Shown here piece by piece: positions 8,762-17,250 of a stretch of DNA of 64,000 nt. Below the pieces are notes generated by a model. It saw only the letters and a list, made by a program, of their open reading frames with translations. It was not told where the DNA came from and did no database searches. The position numbers and the translations under genes are program-made. The stretch lies in contig CBDDOJ010000002.1 of assembly GCA_965231865.1 (NCBI GenBank), forward strand, positions 1,550,001 through 1,614,000, read 5' to 3'. The first letter of the stretch is position 1, and each line of letters starts with the position of its first letter. Source of the DNA: WTGA01 sp965231865 (lineage in GTDB: Bacteria > Pseudomonadota > Gammaproteobacteria > Arenicellales > Poriferihabitantaceae).

Positions 8762-8929
8762 TCAGATATCCACAGGAAAACTCACGGGGGCATCCAGACT
8801 GATGGTCGGATTCTGGGCTACCACTGTACTGGAATGGGTGTAGAAAATCGCCAGTACCAGGACCATCGCAACCATCAGGACAAGCGATACAGACTTCCAA
8901 CCAGTGGATTTGATTTTTTTTCGGATCAT
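8762..8929 (-). CDS. Small single-span membrane protein of the envelope operon
   Basis: A 55-residue protein when started at ATG 8929, one base after the stop of the PEGA-FGE gene. An in-frame ATG further upstream (8998) would lie inside that gene and is less likely. Residues about 12-31 are strongly hydrophobic (KSVSLVLMVAMVLVLAIFY), followed by a short polar tail with SLDAPVSFPVD. The stop at 8762 lies one base from the GTG of the ExbB-like gene, so it sits inside the coupled series. No family recognised. Position suggests an accessory subunit of the membrane complex. Confidence 0.6.
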   Translation of the reverse strand: MIRKKIKSTGWKSVSLVLMVAMVLVLAIFYTHSSTVVAQNPTISLDAPVSFPVDI

Positions 8930-8930
8930 T

Positions 8931-10961
8931 TCAGGGGCCTGAATACAAGTAACGCGCCACTCGAAATCCAACTTCACTGCTTCCGGTGAGGCTGCCATCC
9001 CGCCAGGCTGCGCGCAATTCCGTTAACGATGCGGACCGCCAGTTGGATCCCTTGATGGTACGCCTGGCTGAGTTTCCCGTATCAAACGGGTCGGTTTCCA
9101 TGGTGGTTTCGGCAGGTGGCTTCAGGGTGTACACGTCATGAACCCACTCGCTGACGTTGCCGGCCAGGTCATGAATCCCGGCGGCATTTTCTTTAAACAA
9201 GCCAATTTCCGAGGACTGCGGATAGCCATCATTATATCTTTCGATATACAAAGGTACCATACCTTTCGCGGATTCGTCTGCTAAATTCCCGATCCCTGGC
9301 GGGACAATGCTCGAATCTCCCCAGGGGAAAAGCGTTTGCCTTGCTCTTCCTGCCTTGCGTGCCAGCCACTCCCACTCCGCTTCCGTCAGCATCCGGTATC
9401 CATCCGAATCCGGATTGCTGCCGACGAACTCGCCATCTGAAAACCGGTAAACGGGGACAAGGCCTTCTTGCGTGCTCAACCAATTGCAGAATTGGGCAGC
9501 AGTTATCCAGTCCATGTCGGTAACGGGTTTTCGGTTTGCAGCGGGAGCCGGGCCGGGGGTTTGGAACAACTGGAATTGTTCTTCGGTCACCTCATGGATG
9601 CCCGCATAAAAGGGCCGGGTCAGTCTCACCTCCCGGACCTGCTCATTGGCACGTCGCCCGATTTCTCCGCGGGAAGATCCCAGGATGATGGCATCCGGGC
9701 GCTTGAAAAGTTTCATCGTTATTCCAGCACTGTTTGAATATTCGGACGGGGAAGATTCCAGTCGATGCTGTTTTTCAGTGATCAGTGTTGCCGAGACCTG
9801 TTGTGTTATCTGTCGGTCTGGAGTGATGTGGCGGGTTTCCGACACAAAGCCCGGACGGCTGAATTCGATGGTTTGGGGAATCGTTTGCAGGGTCAATTGC
9901 TGCGGGGTTTGCCCCACCATCTTGCCGTTTACGGTGATGTCTGCACTGGGCTCAGAAGAAACGTGAACCTGGCCATATTCGGGAGCCAGATCAAGACGAA
10001 ATGATTTTGTGGAGTCCCTGCCAACGGTAAAATCAACCGAGTCGGGGAGGTAGCCGGGTTTGGAATAATGAAGAGTATGCCTGGAATGTTCAGGTAGATG
10101 CACGGTCAGGGTCGGTTGGGCGTTTACCGCCCTGCCATCCAAAATCAGGGTGCCCCCTTCCGGTGACAATTCAACGGTCACGGGCAGAAGGCGTTCCTTC
10201 AGTTTGTAATGCCGGTCCACCTTTGGAAACTCGTTGGTGATCTGGACAATATCCACCAGTAAATCATACCCATCCCGCTCAATTGACAAGGTATAGCGCC
10301 CGCCCTGGACCTCCACGTCCAGCGGGGTTCTTCCGGCGGGGACGGCATTGATCGACACCCTTGCCTGATCGGGTTGGGTGGTGATCGAGAGCCTTCCTTT
10401 CACGGGCGACCATGGCAGATTGAATTGGTGCTCCCCGCCTCTTTTTGCGACCACTTCCCGGGTGGACGGGTGGTAGTAGGGATGCCGGGCCCCGATCTCG
10501 TAGGTGCCCGCGTCAACCAGGGTATTGAAACGGGGTCCCTGGGACACGAGGAGATCGTTCAGGTACCACAGCGTGTCCGTCAATTCCGGTTCAGTGCGCA
10601 CCTGCAGGCGGGCCCCCAATTCGCGCAACACCACATCGACCTTTCCGCGATTCCAGGTGGAATCGGAGATTTCCAGTTCATCCGGTTCGAAACCTTCGGC
10701 GGAAATTTGCAGCTTCAACGGGCCCTTCAGCGCCCAGATGCTGGAATTTCGCATCAGGCCGGTTCCCTCCTGGATGCTGATTTCGGCAATTTGGGCGGCA
10801 TCATCCGGTGCAATCCTTACCTCAAGATGCCCAACACCCTGCTGTCCAAGATAGACCAGGACCGAACCTGCAACGACCAATACCAGGGCCGTTGCTCCCA
10901 GGATTCGATTGCGCCATCGCCTTCTCCGCGCTTCTGCCAGCTTGAGTTCAACTGCTTTCAT
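8931..10961 (-). CDS. Membrane-anchored PEGA-repeat protein with FGE-sulfatase-fold domain
   Basis: A 676-residue protein. Residues 20-39 form an N-terminal transmembrane anchor after a basic cytoplasmic stretch. From about 45 to 400 there are repeated PEGA-type beta modules (for example ISTQPDQARVSINAVPAGRTP and VSSEPSADITVNGKMVGQTP), typical of surface carbohydrate or peptidoglycan-facing proteins. Residues about 430-676 have the formylglycine-generating-enzyme fold (YAGIHEVTEEQF, YRMLTEAEWEWLARKAG, DLAGNVSEWV, VGFRVARY). The catalytic Cys pair of true FGE enzymes is absent: the matching segment reads LTELRAAWRD. It is therefore probably a binding domain and not a sulfatase activator. Its start overlaps the upstream gene by 14 bases. 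Confidence 0.8.
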   Translation of the reverse strand: MKAVELKLAEARRRRWRNRILGATALVLVVAGSVLVYLGQQGVGHLEVRIAPDDAAQIAEISIQEGTGLMRNSSIWALKGPLKLQISAEGFEPDELEISDSTWNRGKVDVVLRELGARLQVRTEPELTDTLWYLNDLLVSQGPRFNTLVDAGTYEIGARHPYYHPSTREVVAKRGGEHQFNLPWSPVKGRLSITTQPDQARVSINAVPAGRTPLDVEVQGGRYTLSIERDGYDLLVDIVQITNEFPKVDRHYKLKERLLPVTVELSPEGGTLILDGRAVNAQPTLTVHLPEHSRHTLHYSKPGYLPDSVDFTVGRDSTKSFRLDLAPEYGQVHVSSEPSADITVNGKMVGQTPQQLTLQTIPQTIEFSRPGFVSETRHITPDRQITQQVSATLITEKQHRLESSPSEYSNSAGITMKLFKRPDAIILGSSRGEIGRRANEQVREVRLTRPFYAGIHEVTEEQFQLFQTPGPAPAANRKPVTDMDWITAAQFCNWLSTQEGLVPVYRFSDGEFVGSNPDSDGYRMLTEAEWEWLARKAGRARQTLFPWGDSSIVPPGIGNLADESAKGMVPLYIERYNDGYPQSSEIGLFKENAAGIHDLAGNVSEWVHDVYTLKPPAETTMETDPFDTGNSARRTIKGSNWRSASLTELRAAWRDGSLTGSSEVGFRVARYLYSGP

Positions 10962-13041
10962 GGCAAATCACGGTTACTTCAGTCAGATCGGTTTGACCGC
11001 TTTTCACATGCACCTCCACCAGAACAGACCGGTAATTTTTACGTTTTCCCTCAAACAGGTACCTCCCCGGAAGGACCTCGATGATCCGTTCGGTGGTTTT
11101 CCCAACCTTGCCGATCCCCCGGATGCTGATCTCGGTTTCATTGTCGGACAGGACCCGGACCGGGACCGGCATCTGCCACGTAATCATGCTGGCCTCCAGC
11201 GCATCCACCGCAGTCTGCAGCCGGTGACTGAAAACCCCCAGAACCTTGGCTTCTTCCGCGGCGGCCTGGGCGGCAGCAGCAATGCCGGGGGAGCTGAGTC
11301 GGTCCGGACGGGCAAGAAAATCGTCCAGCCCCTGTTGTGCGGCCAATATCGCGGCGGCAAAGTCCTGGCCCTGGATGGCCTCGGGGTGGGTCGAATCCAG
11401 GGTCAATACCTTGCGGTAATGGTTTAACGCCTGAACCCAGTTGTCCCGGGCGGACTCGTTCCGTGCGGCTTCGAGGTGCTGTGCGATGGTCTGCCGGCGC
11501 TTAAGGTCCGCAATGTGCTGTTGCAGTTTCGGTAATTCCGCGCTGGACGGCCTCAATTTCCGGGCTTCTGACAAGGCGGACTCAGCTGCTGCGCGGTCGC
11601 CGGATCCAACCGCTTCATGCCCGCTTCCAATCAACTGTTCGAATTGCTGATCGCTGATTTGCTGCGTGATTTCATCCGCACGTTTTGCCGCGGCCGCATT
11701 CTCCGGGGTCAGGGCAAGAATCCGCATCAAGGCATCCCGTTCATCCTGAAGCCGGCCTGCGTTTCGGGCCTGTTCCGCATCGTGCCGGGCCTGGACCAGA
11801 AGGGGAAGTTGCCGGATTAGTTTTTTCCAATGCGACACCTCCTTCCACGCCCAATCCGGTTGCAAAATTTCCGCACTTGAAATGGCTGATTCCGCTCTGG
11901 CCACATCCCCGGATTCATAGGCTTTTTTTGCCACACTCATGCTTAACCGGAAGGCCTCTTCCTTCTTTTGGAGGACGAGGTGGATTTCATCCAGAGCGAG
12001 TTCAATCAGGCGTATTGCCTCACCCAAATCATTTTCACGGTGTGCTTCGACCGATTTCTCCCTTCTTTCCAGAATACGCTCAAAGACCGGATCGGAACCG
12101 GATGGATCGGGATGATCCATCTGCAATGAAATCAGCAATGCGTCCAATGCCGCCAGGCTCCGTGTAAACCGGGAGGAGGAAACCGTACGATTGTGAACGG
12201 TCCGGTTGCTTTGGACGAACAGGGCTGCACCGGATTCTTCGCCATCCAGCCCGGATGACGGGAGGTCAATACCACCGGTGTCCGAAAGAATATCCTGGGC
12301 TGTACCGGATGGACTCCAGTCTTGATTTTGCCCGTTCAGGGCTGGCTGGTGGGTGCTATATTCAACGGAATCCCCCGCCCCGGACGGGCCTGCGGCTTTC
12401 TGCCCGGTATCCGGTTGAATCGGATTTTCAGTGGTTGACTCCGTGTTGTTCGGCCCTGTGATTTCCTTTTGGCCGGTGAAAGAAGCCACCGGAACCGGGT
12501 TTTCTCCGGTTGGGACAGCCGCTGGATTTTCTTTCCACGCAGCAGACTGACTGGTTTCGGTTTGGAGCGATCGCTCCTTTTTCGGCGATGCCAGAACTTC
12601 CTGCCCTCTCTCCTTGTGTTCCACGACCGGGAGATCCTCCATGGCCGTCTGCCAGCCGGAATAGGCGGTCTCAAGAAGATGCAGCGCATGCCCCGCATCT
12701 CCCTCTGCAAACGATTGTTGGGCCAGCATGACGCTGGTTGAAAGATGATCAACGACCCGTTGCTGACCGGATTCACCCATTCGGCTGGCTTGCGGGGAAT
12801 GCTGAATAGTTTGCAGTTTGGCGAGCAGTTCCTGATAACGGTTCTGCAGTCCTGCCAACCCCGAACCCGGTTCCTCTTCGGTCAGCCGTACGCCGGTCGT
12901 CTCTGTCTGGAAAAACGAATCCAGTGCATGGGGCAGGGGGAAGGAAAAGAGTTCCCTTTCCTTCCAGCCGGTCAATCCGAAAAACCCAATCAGGGCCAGG
13001 ATTCCCACCCCGGCAACGAACAGGATTCGAACGTACGTCAT
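10948..13041 (-). CDS. Membrane-anchored repeat protein of the envelope operon
   Basis: A 697-residue protein. Residues 4-24 (VRILFVAGVGILALIGFFGL) form a signal anchor. The next 250 residues are low-complexity, rich in Gln, Thr, Pro, Gly and Glu. From about 270 to 600 the sequence is helical and repeat-like with TPR character (EAIRLIELALDEIHLVLQKK, ESALSEARKLRPSSAELPKL, ALNHYRKVLTLDSTHPEAIQ). The last 80 residues are beta-rich (EISIRGIGKVGKTTERIIEV), comparable to a PEGA-like or FHA-like small domain. It overlaps the PEGA-FGE gene by 14 bases. Probably a periplasmic scaffold. No named family recognised. Confidence 0.7.
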   Translation of the reverse strand: MTYVRILFVAGVGILALIGFFGLTGWKERELFSFPLPHALDSFFQTETTGVRLTEEEPGSGLAGLQNRYQELLAKLQTIQHSPQASRMGESGQQRVVDHLSTSVMLAQQSFAEGDAGHALHLLETAYSGWQTAMEDLPVVEHKERGQEVLASPKKERSLQTETSQSAAWKENPAAVPTGENPVPVASFTGQKEITGPNNTESTTENPIQPDTGQKAAGPSGAGDSVEYSTHQPALNGQNQDWSPSGTAQDILSDTGGIDLPSSGLDGEESGAALFVQSNRTVHNRTVSSSRFTRSLAALDALLISLQMDHPDPSGSDPVFERILERREKSVEAHRENDLGEAIRLIELALDEIHLVLQKKEEAFRLSMSVAKKAYESGDVARAESAISSAEILQPDWAWKEVSHWKKLIRQLPLLVQARHDAEQARNAGRLQDERDALMRILALTPENAAAAKRADEITQQISDQQFEQLIGSGHEAVGSGDRAAAESALSEARKLRPSSAELPKLQQHIADLKRRQTIAQHLEAARNESARDNWVQALNHYRKVLTLDSTHPEAIQGQDFAAAILAAQQGLDDFLARPDRLSSPGIAAAAQAAAEEAKVLGVFSHRLQTAVDALEASMITWQMPVPVRVLSDNETEISIRGIGKVGKTTERIIEVLPGRYLFEGKRKNYRSVLVEVHVKSGQTDLTEVTVICHESS

Positions 13042-13143
13042 CGGGTTTGCGTTGCGTCCATGTGGGGGGTTGGTGTCATGGATGCCGCGGACTCAAGAAC
13101 CAACTCCGCCTGCCGGTTACCAATACACGGGTTCATTGCTCCC

Positions 13144-14358
13144 TCAAAGCTGAATATCAGGGGTTTCTTCCAGTAGGGATATTTCCTTTAAAAAATTTTG
13201 CCATTGAATGTATTGTTCCTTGATGTCCCCTTTTAGAACCACCGTGGCGTCTTCGACCTGCACAACCTGCTCGGCCACATCAATATCGACCGTCTGCCCC
13301 AATTCATCGAGGACCCCCTTGTGATACTTGCCTTCCTTGTTTGCACTGAAGCTTTTGCTCAGCAGCACGAGGCCGCCGGTAGCGGCTCCGATGGCCGCGA
13401 CATCGGAGGCCGTACTGTCACTGTTGCCTGCCGCAACGGCTGAACCAATCAACAGCAAGCCACCGATAATCGCCTGAGTCGTTGCTTTCTTCTTCGCTTT
13501 ACGCATCTCTTTGGCGGATAACATGCTGTGTTCCTGCCAGGCAACGTAACTGGTATTGGTCGTTTGGATGAACCCATCATAATTGGCCTGCATTTTATTC
13601 ATGAACAATCCATCCAGGGTCCGAAGCGCTCTTGTGCGGACCAGCATTGGATCATTCTGTGCAGGCAGCGATACCAGCGATGTGGTGTTGTTCTTCACCT
13701 TCAGGTGTTCAGAAAAAGCATTATCCAGAAAGACATTCGCAAACCGGATCTCCGCAATATTTCGGATATTCTCCAGTTCTTGCGGAGACCGTTTCTTCAG
13801 CAACTTGACGATATCTGCAGCCACCTTCGCAAAAACCGGCTGATACGGGTCTTTCCCTTCATTGCGAATATTCTTCCAGTGGTATTCCTTGACCCGGTGC
13901 TTGTAGGATTTATTGAGCCAGCGTTTCCCACCAGCGTCAAAAACCTGTACCTGGATTTTAATGTCTTCGCCATTCGATGATTCGATGGCGCCAAGAACAT
14001 ACAGATCGCCGGCTGCGGCTTTGTCCGCGGTGACATAAATATCCCCAAAGGAATGGGTTTCTTCCAGTTGATGCTTGAGAGAACTGGCAAAGCGAATGGC
14101 TTCCGTTCGACGCAGTTCAGGCCAGACCCCCAACTTTTCAAATTTGTCTGGATCTTCAGGGATTCCGGGATCAAAAACCGGAACAATGACATCAAGACGA
14201 ACCCCGCTGTAACGGTTTTCATCCGGGCTGTCGAGAACAATCCCAAACCCGGTTTCGGTGTTGGTCGAGGTCTGTGTTGCAGGGACCCCTGCACAGCCAA
14301 CCAGGTAGAACAACACCACAATCAGAAATGTAGCACTAGTTATCTTCTTCATTTTCAC
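13144..14358 (-). CDS. CsgG/LpoB-like lipoprotein
   Basis: A 404-residue protein with a lipoprotein signal: hydrophobic residues 6-20, then lipobox LVGC with Cys22 as the lipidation site. The next 200 residues (RLDVIVPVFDPGIPED, RRTEAIRFASSLKHQLEET, AAAGDLYVLGAIESSNGED, IQVQVFDAGGKRW) resemble the anticodon-binding-like fold of CsgG, LpoB and related outer-membrane lipoproteins. A hydrophobic, glycine-rich stretch at about 290-325 (TQAIIGGLLLIGSAVAAG) may insert in a membrane. The acidic C-terminus follows. It overlaps the preceding gene by 23 bases and is followed by a gap of about 100 bases. It would be the outer-membrane member of the complex. ATG at 14352 is an alternative start. Confidence 0.7.
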   Translation of the reverse strand: MKMKKITSATFLIVVLFYLVGCAGVPATQTSTNTETGFGIVLDSPDENRYSGVRLDVIVPVFDPGIPEDPDKFEKLGVWPELRRTEAIRFASSLKHQLEETHSFGDIYVTADKAAAGDLYVLGAIESSNGEDIKIQVQVFDAGGKRWLNKSYKHRVKEYHWKNIRNEGKDPYQPVFAKVAADIVKLLKKRSPQELENIRNIAEIRFANVFLDNAFSEHLKVKNNTTSLVSLPAQNDPMLVRTRALRTLDGLFMNKMQANYDGFIQTTNTSYVAWQEHSMLSAKEMRKAKKKATTQAIIGGLLLIGSAVAAGNSDSTASDVAAIGAATGGLVLLSKSFSANKEGKYHKGVLDELGQTVDIDVAEQVVQVEDATVVLKGDIKEQYIQWQNFLKEISLLEETPDIQL

Positions 14359-15025
14359 TCTCTGTTTCTGTTTGCTCTATATTGTTATCCGAAATCTCCT
14401 GCAGGGGTAATCCGGCATATCGTCGGTATTCATTCCACATTTTCTGTTTCAGGACCGGATCCTGTTCCTCCATCGCAGCCCTGCGCAGTTGTTTTTGCAG
14501 TACCGTATCGTTGTCAGGGGAAGGAATATCCTCCGGAATCTTTCCTTGCAGTCCCGCGCCCTCGTCTTCGGTCTGAATTGGCGAATCCAGACCTTCCATT
14601 TTATCGATCGCGAAGCTCGCTTCCTCCTCTCCGGCATGGGTCTCGGGCGAAGCCAGTGCAACCGGTTCCGTACCCTGAACACCGGGAGACGGGGCGGAAT
14701 CGGTCGCGGACTGTCCGGCAGCAGATTGGGATTGGGACGTGGTCTCATTGAGGCACTCCGCAACCAGGGCCAGGCTTTCATAAAACCTGGTGTCCATCTG
14801 TTCAATCACTTCATTCCGTGTCATCAATTGACCTTCCACGTCCATGTCAATGGGAGTCGGTTCACATTCGGCCATTGCGGGCCCGGTGGAGGTCAGGGCA
14901 GCACCGGCCAGGTACCAACCAACCCGGAAAATGGTGGATTTTCCCTGAACGGTTTTTCGTGGCTTCAATTTTCTGTGGCTTAGCTGTTTATTGAATGAGC
15001 ACCGGCTGTGCCGTGACACGGGCAA
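14336..15025 (-). CDS. Secreted protein, first gene of the envelope operon
   Basis: A 229-residue protein of no recognised family. A signal peptide is visible: hydrophobic WYLAGAALTSTGPAMA followed by ECEP, with likely cleavage after AMA near residue 52. From the ATG at 15025 the region before the hydrophobic core is unusually long (about 33 residues). A TTG at 14968 would give a normal 33-residue signal, so the start is uncertain. The mature part is acidic and low in predicted structure in the middle (SQSQSAAGQSATDSAPSP), with a helical C-terminus (LQKQLRRAAMEEQDPVLKQK). It precedes the CsgG-like lipoprotein with a 23-base overlap, so it belongs to the same transcription unit. Confidence 0.6.
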   Translation of the reverse strand: MPVSRHSRCSFNKQLSHRKLKPRKTVQGKSTIFRVGWYLAGAALTSTGPAMAECEPTPIDMDVEGQLMTRNEVIEQMDTRFYESLALVAECLNETTSQSQSAAGQSATDSAPSPGVQGTEPVALASPETHAGEEEASFAIDKMEGLDSPIQTEDEGAGLQGKIPEDIPSPDNDTVLQKQLRRAAMEEQDPVLKQKMWNEYRRYAGLPLQEISDNNIEQTETESENEEDN

Positions 15026-15321
15026 TCAAGTTACGGGATTGACCTGCAATCTTACCAGAAAAGGCCAACCTTTCTCCTGATTCCCATTGATCGTGCATCT
15101 TCAGGTACTGGTTCTCGACCTTCCGCCCATCGACCTGCGTTATCCATCATCGGGTCCGCTCATATGGACTGTACATGGGCGATACATTTTCAAATTCCGC
15201 GCCGGGAGTCAGCATTACAATTTTTTAAGCGTTTCGATATGATGGGATTATCTTTAGATTTCGGATAAATTAACTGAAATCTACTAACCCATGCGGGGCG
15301 TAGGTAATCGAACGGTCGAAG
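15026..15321. other. Intergenic region between divergent envelope operon and ATP-binding gene
   Basis: About 300 bases hold no convincing gene. The promoter of the - strand envelope operon must lie here, but I could not pick a clear -35/-10 pair. The stretch 15215-15290 is AT-rich. From ATG 15291 a short frame (RGVGNRTVED) matches what would precede the next gene's protein in its family, in a different frame, and is discussed with that gene. Confidence 0.5.
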
Positions 15322-16350
15322 ATGTCAGCACCGAGATCCAAACTCATGCTCTTCGAGCATATGCACACTGGAGGATGCTGGGAAAGTCAGCCCGCCACCG
15401 GATGGAGCGTCGGTGATCTGGACACGGCCGAGATTCGTAACACAATCGCGGAGGCAGTCCGTATCGGCCGTCTCAACGAGCCGGGAAGCCGAGAGCCGGA
15501 GGATTTGCTGCGTGGTTTAGGCCTGATGCATGACGGAATCTTGTTCCGGGCCGCGGCAGTGCTTTTCGGGAAGATCGAGCCAATCGAATGCGATATGCCG
15601 CAGTCCCTGCTGCGTGTGGCACACTTTCGAGGTATCGACCGAACTGCTGAATTCCTGGACAACCGGCAGTTCATTGGCAACGCGTTCAGCCTCCTCGCAA
15701 GCGCTGAACGCTTTCTCCTCGGTACCCTGCCGATCGCGAGCCGCTTCGAGTCGGGTCGCATGCAACGCATTGACGAACCGCTGTACCCGCCGCTGGCCAC
15801 CCGTCAAGCGCTCGCGAACGCCTTATGCCATCGCGATTACGCGATGGGTGGCGGGTCCATTGGGCTCGCCGTATACGATGATCGGTTGGAGATCATATCC
15901 ACTGGCCCACTGCACTTCGGGCTGACGCCGAATGACCTTTTCGAACCGCACGAGTCAAGACCTTGGAATCCGTTGATTGCCCGCACGTTTTACCGGCGTG
16001 GAATCATCGAGGAATGGGGCAGGGGTACGCTCAGGATGGCAGACTTGGCCACCGCCGCTGGTTTGCCCCGTCCCGAAATTGAGGAACGCGGCGATTGCGT
16101 CACGGTTCGCTTCCGCCATGCAGACTACTCAGCGGACCGACACCTCGAAGGTGTTTTGACGCAACAGCAGAACGCAATTCTGGCACTGTTGCACCGTTCT
16201 GATCGTCCCCTTGCTCTCCGGGAAATCTGCTCTCTGTTAGGCCTGCAGGCAAACGAGCGGCGGGTGCGAAAGGATCTTTCCACTCTGAAGACCGGGGGCC
16301 TGGTCGAACTCACAGGGCACGGTCGGAGTGCTCGCTGGAATGCGCTGTAG
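15322..16350 (+). CDS. ATP-binding regulator-like protein, 5'-truncated (HATPase_c_4 family)
   Basis: A 342-residue protein resembling the middle and C-terminal parts of AlbA_2/Schlafen-type ATP-binding proteins often annotated as RecG-like transcriptional regulators. Family motifs include CWESQPATGWSVGDLD, LRGLGLMHDGILFRAAAVLF, ALANALCHRDY, VYDDRLEIISTGPL, RPWNPLIARTFYRRGIIEEW and a C-terminal winged-helix (LHRSDRPLALREICSLLGLQ). The N-terminal AlbA_2 domain expected in full-length members is missing. Just upstream, from 15291, the peptide VGNRTVED in another frame looks like the family sequence that should join here, suggesting a frameshift plus loss of the 5' part. Probably a decaying gene, although the remaining frame is intact. 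Confidence 0.65.
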   Translation: MSAPRSKLMLFEHMHTGGCWESQPATGWSVGDLDTAEIRNTIAEAVRIGRLNEPGSREPEDLLRGLGLMHDGILFRAAAVLFGKIEPIECDMPQSLLRVAHFRGIDRTAEFLDNRQFIGNAFSLLASAERFLLGTLPIASRFESGRMQRIDEPLYPPLATRQALANALCHRDYAMGGGSIGLAVYDDRLEIISTGPLHFGLTPNDLFEPHESRPWNPLIARTFYRRGIIEEWGRGTLRMADLATAAGLPRPEIEERGDCVTVRFRHADYSADRHLEGVLTQQQNAILALLHRSDRPLALREICSLLGLQANERRVRKDLSTLKTGGLVELTGHGRSARWNAL

Positions 16351-16370
16351 AACGGGACTGCTGGCCCATT

Positions 16371-16412
16371 CCGTCTTATTTCCGGCTTATTCCGTCTTAT
16401 TTCCGGCTTATT
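16371..16412. repeat. Two tandem 21-bp repeats
   Basis: The 21-base unit CCGTCTTATTTCCGGCTTAT plus T occurs at 16371-16391 and again, identical, at 16392-16412, followed by a partial third copy (ctggctgatt). It begins 20 bases after the stop of the truncated ATP-binding gene. No function can be assigned. Confidence 0.85.
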
Positions 16413-16809
16413 CTGGCTGATTGGTATGTTTCCCCGAAAATTCACTTCTATGGGGATTTAATGATTTCTCTCGCAAGTGTGATCGATTCCGGAATAACCT
16501 CTTTTCAGTACTGCCCAAAAGGACTCTATGCCGTTGGCATGCGCCATTTTCCGCACATACGCACGAACGCTATGTTTAAGGCCTCATGCGCGTGGGGAAG
16601 GCCCGTGCACACCATAGTGTTTTTCAGCACAAATTTCCTGCAAGGTTTCGTTGCTGGCATGTTTTACAACCCTGGTTGCAACTTCGTTAGTCTCTTTGTC
16701 CCTGGCTCTCATAGTGGCAACCTTGTCGACAGGGTCTGGATCCTTGTTTGATGTTTTTGTGAATCAGTGGCACACTTCCTCCCACACTATTCAGGAGTTC
16801 GTTCGACCA
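16413..16809. other. Intergenic region without a supported gene
   Basis: About 400 bases between the tandem repeat and the DUF2188 gene. An open frame at 16461-16751 has no recognisable domain, and its composition is not convincing. The upstream extension of the DUF2188 frame also runs through it, but adds a stretch not typical of the family. Nothing else seen. Confidence 0.5.
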
Positions 16810-17031
16810 GTGACAGTCAAGGGCCAGCATGTTGTTCCGCGCGAGAACAAATGGGCGGTTCGCAAGACGGGTTCCGTAAGGGCTACGCGCCGTTTCAACA
16901 CCCAGAAAGAAGCCATTAAGGTCGCCCGGAAATTTGCCCGCAATCAAGGTGGCGAGGTGTTCATCCACGGACGGGATGGTCGCATTCGCAAAGTGTTGTT
17001 CCGGCGGGAACGACCCCTTTCCGCCGCATAG
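16810..17031 (+). CDS. DUF2188 domain protein
   Basis: A 73-residue protein when started at GTG 16810; the open frame extends back to 16651 but DUF2188 proteins are normally about 70 residues. It contains HVVPRENKWAVRKTGSVRAT near the N-terminus, FNTQKEAIKVARKFARNQGG in the middle and EVFIHGRDGRIRKV near the end, which is the standard order of the family (vvPr..gWaVk, dTqkeAi..Ar..Ak, HgrdGrIre). AGGAG lies 12 bases upstream of the GTG. These small proteins have no established function. It is isolated, between the truncated ATP-binding gene and the DDAH-like gene. Confidence 0.7.
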   Translation: MTVKGQHVVPRENKWAVRKTGSVRATRRFNTQKEAIKVARKFARNQGGEVFIHGRDGRIRKVLFRRERPLSAA

Positions 17032-17250
17032 ATAGTGTTGCTTGCCAAAGAACGATGACTTCGATCGAAGTATCTTCGTAAACTGTCCGTTAGACGAAGA
17101 TTACGATCCCTACCTCCGCTCCGAAGCACAACATGCAGAATGCTTGCGGCAAGGTTTTAAAAGACTATGGAACAATGGTTGGGACTGATAAAATGCGTTA
17201 CGGTGGTCGCTACGCATGGAAACCATTAATCGGACCGAAAGAGAACAAAA

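Noticed and set aside
8931..10961. FGE-fold protein as a target of a diversity-generating retroelement
   Set aside because: No reverse transcriptase and no template/variable repeat pair were seen.
16461..16751. Open frame of 96 codons on the + strand after the tandem repeat
   Set aside because: No domain, signal or ribosome-binding site, and it overlaps the upstream extension of the DUF2188 frame. Not convincing as a gene.
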